Source: Lithospermum erythrorhizon | Lineage: Eukaryota > Streptophyta > Magnoliopsida > Boraginales > Boraginaceae | Direction of reading: 5' to 3' | Assembly: GCA_019722365.1 (NCBI GenBank) | Contig: JADFUC010001683.1 | Span: 1,736,001-1,800,000, forward strand | Length of the DNA: 64,000 nt | In this document: in pieces, positions 35,162 to 46,900 of the stretch | How the letters are laid out: each line of letters starts with the position of its first letter | Numbering within the stretch: the stretch's first letter is position 1 | Notes under the pieces: model-generated | What the model saw: the letters and a program-made list of their open reading frames with translations, nothing else | The model's database searches: none | Told to the model about the DNA's origin: nothing | Made by a program: the position numbers and the translations under genes

Positions 35162-38100
35162 ATGATTATGGAGAACAGTAGCGTGAGCAGACGCACTAGG
35201 CTGCAAGAAAAGAATTTTTTTCAAAAATATTATGAAGAAAAATGTGGGAAGAAGTTAAGAAAAAGAGAGGTGACACATGTTAATTCAAGAGGTTTTTATA
35301 AGGATAGTTGGAAGGAAAAGGGTGGCAAAAGGGACAAAGATTTAAAAAGAAAAAGGGGTTCGGAGGGGAGTGATGACAATGAAGATGCCGTCGTATGTTT
35401 GGGGGATAAACCTTTGATTGGGTCCTTGTGTTCAACAAAGAATAAGGGATTTGACGAAAAATGGAATTCTGGTGATAATAATGGAGATATAGTTATCTTA
35501 GCAGAGGAAGTTGTTTCGAATCATAATAGTTCGATTGAACCTTCTAGCTTCGGGTCAGGGATGAATTCAGGATGTGCTAGAGGAGAGAAGAGTTCTATCG
35601 AGTCTCCTGAAGTGGTATCGTCATGTTTGAGAGGAGAGGGAGAATGCATATTGATTTCAGAAGATTCTTGTGAGTCAAAGGGATTAGAAGATGAGGATGA
35701 CAAGTGTTCAGAATTAGAGGTATCCACTGAAGTGGATAAAGATGATTTTATAGAGGGGGTTGAGGAGGATGCTTCAGTTACTTCTATTGGGAAAGAAGAA
35801 GAAGAGGAAGAGAATGATGATGGATATGTTGATGCGAGAGTTGATGGAAAAACATGTGTTTCAAGGAATGGAGAAAGCAATGTGGTTGAAGAACTCAATG
35901 TAGATAATCTGTTTCTTCATGATGGGAAGAATGGAGAAAGCAATGAAATTTCGATGGAAGGAAAATATATGGGAAAGAAGCAAAAACAGGTAATTGAGGA
36001 TGGGTTAATCAGACAAAAAGTGTATGGCATGGATATTTTACTTCAAACCTTGCAATAAGGCACAACATGGGCGAAGGCATAGTAAACGCCTCCACCACGC
36101 TACTTTCCAAGTCAAAGAGAAAGATATTGAAGCTTGGAACTATTAGCCATCCCCTTGTAGTTGATGATAAGCAAGAGTCTTCATCAGACTCGGAAGACAA
36201 GCGTCCTCCTGAAGTTAACTACAAATGCGAGTCTTCTTCGGACACAGAGGGGACATAACGAAAGTATTTGGATCGAAGACACTTTTTGTATTCTTCATCT
36301 GAAGAAGACACGAACATTATATGTAAAAACAAAGTTATAAATGAAGAAACCGGTATCCAAATGAAGAAGATAAGAACAAAGTTTCGAAAAAGAAAGATCA
36401 AGAAGAAATCAACATCGAATTCTCTCGACTTAGCAAAGGTAATTTCTGAGAAGATCTGGCAGGAAGCTTCCTCTGTTCAGGGAAAAAAACACATTAAGTT
36501 ACCCTTAAAGTTCACATTTGAAGATGAAAATCCAGTTGTACAGGAGAAAGAAGAGTGGGAGAAAGAAAATGAAGCACTTTTTGATGAGATGGAATTTGCT
36601 CTTAAGGCCATTGGGATTGGCTCCTTTGGTCCATCTATGGTAGGTCGATTCCTTGCCCAGATTGTTTCTAAACAATATTTGAAATATTCTATTGACTGTT
36701 TCTGTTTTATTTGGTAACTCAACTTCTGTAGAACATGAGCATATATGGATTTTATTTATTGTCTATGGTTAATAAGTTATTGTTCACTGCATTTGTATTT
36801 TGCAGTCTGAAAGCTACGCCCCGATGCTGCTATTGTTACATGCATATGAAAATTTTGATATAATATTTTTTTTCGGTTTGTAATTTGTTTCATGCATTGA
36901 CACTTCTATTTGTGGAGGAACTCATTTGTAATGCTGATTTGCAGGGTGAAACTTCTGACATGGTATTTTCTGAGACCGAACCAGAACCTAAAGCAATAGA
37001 TCTTTGCCACAAAGGAAAGCATAACCTTAAACTTGAAGAGGAGATTGGAATGATATGCATAAATTGTTCATATGTGCTGGAAATGAAGTATATATTTCCA
37101 GATTTTGTAAGTTCCTTCTCCCGGCTCGCTTCTTTTATATGCTAAAAGACTAATGGTCTATATGCTTCTTGCTGCTCAATTTAGAGTTCTTTATAAATTA
37201 CCATCGAACAAAAAAATCGTTAATGAAATATTTGATTTATTGGATTTTTGTTTGATGATCCTTAGAATAGCCTGATAAATACTCCACGTTTAATTCTTTA
37301 ATCTCTGGTTCACTATTTTTAATGTTACCATTTCCGACATAGTAGTCTCATTGAGTAGAGATATGTATTTGATAGTGTGGTTCTACTATAAATAGTGTTA
37401 TCATGTGTCTCACTTAACTCTGAGTGTCACAGCCATATTCAATAAGTTAATAGAAGCCACTTTACTGCCCTCACCCCTCAGTTATTTGGACACTAATCCA
37501 TGCAAACTCCCCTATTACAGGCTAAAGATCCTTTTAGGAGATGGGAAAAGCAAAACCTTTCTGCTGATGCCGAAACCAACCGCTCATTTGTTGATAGGCT
37601 CAAGTTCCTGAATTGTTTCAGTAAAGGTAATTCCACTTCTGTTAACGTAGAAGGCACCGTGTGGGATCTTATACCTGGCATGAAGGAAAAGATGTACCCT
37701 CACCAACATGAAGGCTTTGAATTCATTTGGGAACATCTTGCTGGAGGAATCTGCCTTGAGAAACTCAGCCTCAGCAAATCCCTTGCTAATGAAAGAAACG
37801 GATGTATAATCAATCATGCTCCAGGTACAGGGAAAACGTGTTTGGTGATAGTGTTTCTCCTGTCATTCATGAGACTTCACCAGAAATGTAGACCTGTCAT
37901 TGTTGCTCCTTTAAGCATGCTCCGTAACTGGGAAGAGGAATTCCACAAGTGGAATGTCAACATACCATTTTACAATCTGAATGAGCGACTGACGAAGAAG
38001 GAGTCCGAGAAAGCAAACAGGCTATTTGAGAATGTAGTGCTAGATAATAACTGCTCGCGCTTGTTAAAGTTGTGTTTCTGGAGACAAGAGCCGAGTGTTT

Positions 38101-39428
38101 TGGCAATAAGTTACCAACTATTTGTATTACTCACAGGAGAACAAGGGAAATCAGTGATCGGTGAGAAAAATGGGAAAGCAGAAAATGGTTTCATAAGGAA
38201 AATCCTTCGGGAATTCTCTGATATCTTGGTGCTCGACGAAGGGCACACGGCAAGAAATGATAACACTAAAATGTGGAAGGCTTTATCAGAAGTGAAGACA
38301 AAGCGGAAGATTATTCTTTCTGGAACCCTATTCCAGAATAATTTCACCGAGCTGTATAATACTTTATGTTTGGCGAATTCCAAGTTTGCTGATCAAATGA
38401 GTTCCAAGTTTGCCAATCAAATGAATAAAAGTAGAGGTCTCAGGAAGAGACACATGCAAGCTTGTGACTTGGAAAAAGATGAATGGCTCTCATTAACCAA
38501 CTCTATTGTCTGGAAAGGGGATGATAGGTCCAAACTTAAGCAAATGAATTATCCATTTGTGCATGTCTACAAAGGGGCCATACTCTTGGAACTTCCTGGA
38601 ATAAAGGATTCTCGGATAGATTTAAGACCCACAGCTCTGCAAACTAAGCTCTTTAATAAAGTGAAGAAGGTGAAGAAATACCTAAGGAGGAAATCTCTCA
38701 TGTCCTTGGTCTCCATACATCCTTCACTTGTGTCTGATTGCGACGAGTTCTCGGAGGATGAGAGGCGTAATCTGGAAAAGCATGTATCCAGTCCTGATGC
38801 TGGGGTAAAAACAAAGTTCGTCTTTGAGCTCATCGGGCTTTGTGAAGCGCTGCGTGAAAGGGTTCTGATTTTTTGCTCATATGTGAAACCATTGAAGCTC
38901 ATCATGAAGCAACTGAAATTACAGTTTAATTGGCTGGAAGGAAGAGAACTGCTACAGATGGATGGTAGTGCTGATCAGGAGCGCCGTAAGTCAATAATTA
39001 GCTTGATGAATGATCCCAACAGTAATGTCAGAGTTCTCCTTGCTTCCACAAAGGCTTCCAATGAAGGAATTAATTTAGTTGGAGCATCAAGGGTGGTCTT
39101 CCTCGACGTTGGCTTCAATCCTTCTGTTGAATCCCAAGCCATTAGCCGCGCTTATAGGATTGGACAAAAGAAGGTTGTATATGTGTACCACCTGGTCACT
39201 TCAGGAACCTTGGAGGTTGACAATTATCACTCACAAAATCTCAAGGAAAACATATCCAAGTTAGTCTTCTCTTCCAAAAATAGTAGGGGCTGCTGTGGTG
39301 CCAGCAATGGCGAGACTGTCAGTCCCCAAGCTGCAGTCCTGGAAGATAAAGTATTGGAATCAATGGTCCAACATGTGAATCTCCAAAATATGTTTGAGCA
39401 AATTTATGAACGGCCTAGGACTGACTAG
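35162..39428 (+). CDS. CLSY: CLASSY3/4-like SNF2 chromatin remodeler, with N-terminal frameshift and stop
   Basis: SNF2-family remodeler of the plant CLASSY/DRD1 group, which recruits RNA polymerase IV for RNA-directed DNA methylation in the nucleus. Exons inferred are 35162-36639, 36945-37106 and 37521-39428; both introns are GT-AG and phase 0. The N-terminal region is acidic and Ser/Glu-rich. The short middle exon has the family block LCHKGKHNL...EEEIGMIC. The last exon is one open frame of about 636 codons. It carries the family segment VEGTVWDLIPG, motif I GTGKT, motif II DEGHTARND, motif III SGTLFQN and motif VI QAISRAYRIGQ, with the AYRIGQKKVVYVYHL end typical of CLSY. In exon 1 the frame changes near 36,055 and a TAA lies in the continuing frame at 36,256-36,258. 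As it stands, full-length protein could not be made without unseen splicing. CLSY3 versus CLSY4 cannot be told apart here. Confidence 0.82.
36055..36258 (+). other. Frame-shifted segment ending in TAA within CLASSY exon 1
   Basis: Up to about 36,054 the coding frame ends at a TAA (36,056-36,058) after YGMDILLQTLQ. The next coding-like frame, 1 base off, continues with HNMGEGIV and acidic runs such as ESSSDSEDK, typical of CLASSY N-termini. It then hits TAA at 36,256. Beyond it the same frame resumes with RKYLDRRHFLYSSSEED. The two defects lie about 200 bases apart in a poorly conserved region. Confidence 0.6.
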
Positions 39429-40950
39429 AGACTAGTCCTATCTTCTCTCATTTAATTTGAGATCTCATTTACCAACTCATTGTGCTTCTGAATTCATATA
39501 TTTTTTGTACGACGATGTATCAATTATCAACAATGGTATCTCTGTCAACTTCTGATGTTCCATTTAGTCTTAGGTTTTGATCAGTTATGTTTGAGCAAGC
39601 TGTTCGTGCTTTCGCATATATACATAAAGGGTGTTTGGCTGCTGATTATTTTGTAGTTTTAAGGTACTGCTGAAAAATTGAAGTCCTGAGTTCTATTTGC
39701 AGTGTTCTTATCTAAAGTCAATATTGATCTGTAGTTGAACACTTTCATAGAGCAATGCAGTGCATGCCATATTTTCATCCAGAAGTATACTATAATTCAA
39801 GAGTTAGATCTACATATGATTCCTTTACAACACAAGAAACTGTCTTGAATATCCTTCTGTAATCTTTTTATGGTCAAGAAGCAGAGGAAGCTTCTCCCTC
39901 GTCTTCATTGAAATTCTCAGTTGATTCTTTGCTGCTGCCAGTTAGACTATAAGATTGCATACTCATTTTTGTAGGCTTTGTATCGTCTGTCCCATTTTGT
40001 TTAACACTCTTTGTAACGTACACTTGTATAAGATCATGACACTCTTCGTTACACTTGCTTATTGTTTAGTTAAATAAAATTACATAATGATATCTATCGT
40101 CAAGATCCAAATCTGGAATTCCAATCACAATCTTGGGCATGAGGGTGTTTTGTTAAGACCATTCAAATCACGACTCACTTAACAACCACTTGACGAAAAG
40201 GCAGGTAGATACTTTTTAAAAGATCACTTTGAAACATATATGATGACATTGTGTAAACATAGATGATCATTCCTGTCATAAATCCTAATTTTTATTGTAA
40301 ACAAAAGAAAACTTGATGTTCTACGATAAAAATGTGACCTACTTTGACCTGGACACGTCAACAGTGGTTGCAAAACACAGCCCCTGCCCCTGATTGCTCA
40401 ACATATATCATTGAAATCATTTAAAGTTATGATATAACCACTCAATACATGATATACAATATTATAAAGCATGAGTCACGATAGATCACTAATTGTACTA
40501 ATCTCCACCAAGTACAAGCGGTACTCAACTTTGAAGGGAAACATAGAAGAAAATCAAGAAATAGTTGTATAACATAAACTAGGCTGTATATAATGGTTGA
40601 AACATAACTTCCATAGAGACTCTATAAAGCTGAGTATGTACATCAAGAAGCAAAAAATTCCCCATAAACAAAAACCTAATGGAACTCGGGACTCAGGAGG
40701 CACTTTTAGTCCATGTTATGAATCTACCATTTGATGCTTTAAACATTCTCCAGTTGGTGCCTTCCGATGAATTTACACTGCCATGAGCAGAGGGGAAGGT
40801 ATCTATTTTGTTAAGAGATTTTAGTAGATGTATTATATCTATTCTTTATCGGTCAAATCACGTTAGCTGCAGAAGTTTCTACTTACATAATCAAAACACT
40901 AGGTGAAAGTTTGGATAGAGTTTTCCTGTGGAAGACTCGGCAAGCAGATA
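39429..40950. other. Convergent spacer between CLASSY-like and exportin-7 genes
   Basis: Holds the 3' UTRs of two genes pointing at each other. AT-rich, with no open frame, repeat or RNA gene that I can support. Confidence 0.5.
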
Positions 40951-43900
40951 TTATTTGGCACGAAAGTCGTTTCTGAAACTGTTAAGATTCTGAGTGAACT
41001 TGTCCCTATTTTTTGTATCCAAGCTTCTAGCGATATCAGCCATTAGTTTGTCGAAATAAGAGGCTAGATGCGGATGTTGTTCTGCAGGCTGCAATATGAC
41101 AAGATGGAGTAAAGGTTATAAAAGAACTGTGACATTGCAAGTTTACTGCACTTTTCAGGAGGAAATGTCAGAAACTAAAAATTTGCAAGCATAGATCAAA
41201 CAAGATCACATGCATCCTTCTGATCATTTTCAAGTTTGCATGCATAATGCAGTGAGCTGTAAAAATGGCCTAGTAGGCCATAAAAGAATAGCAAGAGGAA
41301 CATGCAGCTTGAAGTTCAAACTTATAACACAAATATTCAGGCCTAGGGAACAAGAGAATCATAGAACTTTTACCTGCGCTGCTAAAATATGAGCTCTCAG
41401 ATCAGTGTAAATCTGTGCAATAAGAAAAATAAGATCTCTTGTCAGAGGAGATTTGTTGTGCAAAACAAAAATAGCCATTAAATCTTCTAAAAACTGGAAA
41501 ATACAGAAGCAACAGAGTGGCTTATTTAAATGAACTTGAAAACCTCAGCTATGAATGGTTAGAAGACATAGCTCAAGAGAGAGAGACGGATGAGGTGAAG
41601 TTCCAAGGGATTAATTACTACATCTTGAAGGGAATAAGATTTTACCTATAAATGACAGTAAGGGGAGGAAACTGAGGTGAAGTTTGAAGGGATTATTTAT
41701 TACAGGGAAAAATACCAGAGGAGATCGAGAAGATGCATATAATGGGCCTAATGAGTTGATTAATTTCAGATGAGCAAGACATGAAACCATCAAACATGTT
41801 ACACGCACTGAGGGTATGGGAACTGTTCTATCACTCTAAAAAAAAAAGCTGCCTTCTTAGTTTTGCTTTTGGGGGGTACACACCATATAAGTTGCTCTAT
41901 ACCTGGGAATTTTAGGGTTGCTATATCTGGCATAAAATAATACTCCCCCAATCCCTTTTTGTTATGGATGTTTAATTTTACACCGTATTTTAGGTGGATT
42001 CAAATTTGTCTCACAAACTTGTTTTAATCCATCTTTAAAACTAAGACATGAATCAATTTTGGGATTGCCAAAAAAGGAAAATCTCCCTAAGAAAAGGGGA
42101 TGGAGGAGAGTAGCATATTTCCTGTAAATAGATACTCCAAAACTATGTAAGTATTTAAGAATGTTGCCAATTAAAAAAAAAGTAGTCGGAGTCACCTGTT
42201 CATTTATGAGAATTAAACTAAGAATTGGTCTGCTAAGACTCCAGTGATTGCTGGCATTGTCTTCAAATAGAACAATCTCAAAGAGGGTCTTTAGTATCTG
42301 CAAAAGAAGATGAGTCAGTTTCAGGCAGCAAAATTTAAAACACAAATCAAATAGTGGAAGAGTGTAAGAGAAGTGTAAACAATAATTGTTGAAGCAATTG
42401 GTATGTTAGCAAATCAATGTCCTATATGAATACGGGTCACAAATGGGCATCCCCTTAGTAATGCATAAATTTATTTGCTATTGGTAGAGCAACGTACTAA
42501 CTGTAAGAGATTAGGCTTTTGGGTTATTAATCCATTAACTGTAAGATAAATTTATGCAAACCATAAGTATAGAATCGTCTTACAAGGAAAGCGGACCCTC
42601 TTGCAGATTGTAAGGTGTGATAGAAAAACAAAAGGATGGATTATTTATGAGATACTAGATTTATGTTCACTGATTCATGACAAATTGTTATAAAGGAAGA
42701 AAAACTAGAGATTCTCAATCTATTCCTGCATATATGAGCAAAGCTGAATAGGTTAATATCACCTTCTATCTCATTGGAATGAGTATGAAAATCCAACCAG
42801 ATAGTTAAAAATCTAGGACCCAAGATTTCCTTTTCATAAGTCTAGACCCGTTTTTTATGTCTAATTTAGGCATACTAGAGTATCTTCCCAAGACTAGTAT
42901 AAAGAAGGATACATGTCATGGAGTGTTGCTCTTAATCAAAAAATAAAAACATCACCACAATAACACCCCCCCCCCCCCTGCAAAATATACATCTCTTACT
43001 TCTTGAAGCAAGTTTGGGCATTCTGCAACATGCATCGCGAGGTTGATTGCCGCTGGTGATGTAGCAGCTTCCCCCATCGTGATATTGTTGAAGTAGAAAG
43101 AAGCCAAATTATCGACTGCACTAGCGCACTGGCAAGAAAGTAAATAACTTGTCATACAAATAAAATGAGATGTGTTGTAATTGATATCTCCTGCCATGAC
43201 GTCATGCAAAAAAACGTATATGCACTGATTGAGATGACAGTCATGACACCTAGATCTATCTCAAATGTATGGATTGAATGCATATAAGAAGGGAAACAAT
43301 GTATCCAGTTAGTGCCAATTGTTAGGGTATGAGTTCAGCTACAAATATACCTCATTAGATCATTAGCAAAATCAGTACTCAACACTTCACGCACTTCTAA
43401 TAGCAGTAAAACTTTATATTTCAGGTTACTACACCTTAATGGATTCTCCAAGGGACAAAATTTTAGGATTTGATCATAACACATGTCAATAATTCCTCTA
43501 CGGATTCTAACTGGACTAAGTCAACCAAATATCCCCAGAGCCTAGTTGTTTATAGTAGGTATATTGTCAAGTAAAATTAATATGTCGTCTTTTGGACTGA
43601 TCTTCCACTTGTAGCATGATCAAGTTTTCAAACTGATTCTACTCGTTACTGGACTCCTAATATTATATAACATCTGGATTATAATGCATCAAAACCTTCT
43701 ATCAGAAAATATAGAAGATGATTCTACAAAACAGATTCACATTATTTTCCACAAGTCTAGTGACGGATACCTGAGTTGATATTCCTCCATCCAGAGCTTT
43801 CAGACCAGAGTCAAGTGAACAAACTATGTGCACAAAAGTATTTGTGTCGAGATTCAGTACAAAAGATATATGGTTGTTGAATAGAACCTCCACAAATGCA

Positions 43901-46900
43901 AAATAAGCCTTCGCAAGCTGCAAGGCACCAACTATATATTATAATGTGCATAAGTTCTTGCAAAACAATGTGAATTATCAAAAACTAAACTTAACATGAA
44001 AAAAGGGTTGAATAAGTGCACAAGTTCTTCTCTAATATTTTACAAGAAAAATTTAACCCAACTAAATATAGAATTATCTCAACTCTTGGTCTCTCTTTGG
44101 AGTCTTTGTAAAAATGGGAAAAAATTCAAAAAGGTAAAATAAGTTCACGTGTTCCTCCCCAACATATTACAAAAGACAAAATTAACAAGAGAAACATTTA
44201 TACATCTAGCTCAAAGCCTCTATCTTGAGGCCTCTATTATCAGTAGACTATTTGGCAGAAAAGGGGAAATCCAAGCCTAATATATTAAGAATAGACATAT
44301 CAAATGGACTGTCTAGCTTGTAACAAACACTTGGATCAAAAAAGCTGACAAAAAGTAACACCTAACGGGCCATGCAAGTACATCTAGTCAAGATTAATTG
44401 GAGACTCTACCGTAATGAGCCCCTGAATACCATACAAATGGCAGTCACTTGCACACCGTCTTAAGAGTATTAAAAAGCAGGAAAAAAGGTTTTCATCTTT
44501 AATTATCAAAATTACCAGCAAGGAATCCACTTGGAAGGCAAAAGGCAAAGAGTACTGAACTTAAAAGAAGAATTCTAAAGCTTCGAAGATATGACAGTGT
44601 GGTCACTATAAGTGAATGTTTACAATAGAGGAACCGCCTTATGCGCTCTCAGCTCTATTGAAGAATGAAGTATTATCAATAACTAGGTAAGTGAAGTCTA
44701 AAGAAGAATTGATTAGGATAACGCATATAGCTCCTCCCACAATTATACATTCCTGGTCTTTGTGCAGTCACCAGACAACAAGCATTGAGTATTTCCCACA
44801 TGTCTTTGTGCAGTCACCAGAAGACAAGTACAGAGCATTTTTCTCATACCTTTCTATAAACCAAAATATCAGCCAATGGAATTGATAATACCATCTTCAT
44901 GGCAATATCTAGGGCATCTGCAAGTGCTCTATCTCCATAAAGCTCAAACACACCAAAGTTCACATAGTTTCCACCAAGAGCTGCAGCACAACAGAATGCA
45001 AAAGTTGAGAATCATATCAGTGGCCTATTAAAAGCAAAATTGCATTGCTGCTGCAAGGCAGTTGTTAAAAAACAATCCATGCTGTGTATGTTGGTCACAG
45101 CATAAACATCCAAAGACGATCTGACATTTTAGAATCTCCTAAAGAAGAAAGGTTGGGGGGAGTATATGTTACCTCTACATAGGATTATTAAGGAGATCCA
45201 AATTCCTTTGTACTTGTATGCATAAACATCTGTAACCTTTGGAAGAGATAAAATTCGAGATCCATATGCCACAAGTAACTTGCTAACTTCTCTAAACAGG
45301 AGGATGCCATTTGGGGAAGACGAATCAAAGGTCAAACGTTGTGCTTTGTTTAGCACAAACTCCGCCATGAATTTAAGTAATGGAGTGGTTACCTGGACAA
45401 TATTCATATGACTAAGAATCAGCATGGCAAAAGGAGAGTTGTTCAAGGTTTACATGAATAACATTAGATTCCCATGAACCAGAATTTGTCAGTTGTATCT
45501 ATTGCTTCTGTCTTGACAGACATTTCTGGTTCATGGGAAGGGGAAGGAACACGCATACTAACAGGGCCTAGGACGGTTGGGCATGGACAAGTTGAGAGCA
45601 GTCGTGGCCATATGGGTGAGTTGACCCTGAATCTGAGTTTCAATAGCTAAATTTAAAGGTTTAACAATCACATACTTTGGTTGAGCAAACGTAAAGACAT
45701 ATAGTTGAAATATGAGATCTGCAACTACAAGTTTCAAAAGAGCCCCATACAAACCTAATAATTCAATTGAGAGATGACTTTGAGTTATAATAACACTTTT
45801 ACAATTGCAAAATTATAGAACTTGAATTTAATAACTTTCAGAAAATACTGATACAAACAAACTGGGAAGAAATAAAAAACTGAATTATACCTCTGGAGTG
45901 TCAGCCCAGTGTGCAATTCCCTTCAAAAGAACTGGCATGCGCGTTGGATATAACCAATCAAACAGAAGCCCATAGGTCCTTCGACTGAAAGACAGACAAA
46001 GGTGACCAGACTTCCAGGAAATACATGACAATAAATGATTTTATACTAGACATGCTTACTTGTTAGTTGCCATTGTAATCCCCCTTAGGTCCCTCGTCAG
46101 ACCAATCAGAGCATACTTGACAGTATCAGTTCTAAATACTTCATCTCTCATGGCTTCCAAATTGATAAAAACCTACATATAAACATTACAGAGACACAAT
46201 CAGAACAAGTAGTCAAAGATCACAAAGAGGGTCAAAAAGAGCAAACGAAAACAGAAAAAAAATAAAAAAAGAACTTAAGGGAAGTGTTCAAAGGAAAGAA
46301 ACAGGAGTAAGTTTTCCGACATAAGCCTCAAAATTTGGGAAATGAGAAAGAGGAAAATGAAATAATGTTGGGCAGTGTACTAATAATCTTCTAACTAAAT
46401 AAATCAAAAGATTTGGATATAGATCTTCCACAAAACGCTCTCCCTAAAGAGGCAATAGTCAACTGGTAATGTTTGGGAGAGACGGATGTAAAAACTGTAC
46501 ACAGGAAAATGGAAGATACGATAACATAATAGGAAAAAAATGACACTGTAGAGTAGAAAAACCTAACTTAAGCTTCTTTAGAAGAGGTCCCGGTTTTTCA
46601 GAACGAACTACCCTTTCAACAGGTAAATTTGACAAAAAAGCAAACAAAAGGTCGCGAGCCAAAGGCACGCGAGTACACATTGCTATATTAAGTGGACTCG
46701 TTCATTTGTATTAGTTTCCCTGTATAAACATTAAGTTTATGTATGAAAGTGGAAAGTAACAAGAATATAGACGGGAAGGAGAAAAACCACACTTGCGAAA
46801 GGGAGTCCATCGAAGACTTAAACATCACCGCACTGTCCTCCATGAAGATTAAACAGCCAATAGTGTAATAGAATGTCGTTCTGCTCCGAGAGCATCTATA

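Noticed and set aside
35521..35898. 125-codon Ser-rich frame on the minus strand
   Set aside because: It is the complement of the acidic, Ser/Glu-coding CLASSY exon; composition explains it.
37405..37520. Extension of the CLASSY helicase exon upstream of 37,521
   Set aside because: A CTATTACAG acceptor at 37,520 joins in phase to the exon ending at 37,106; the upstream open frame is intronic.
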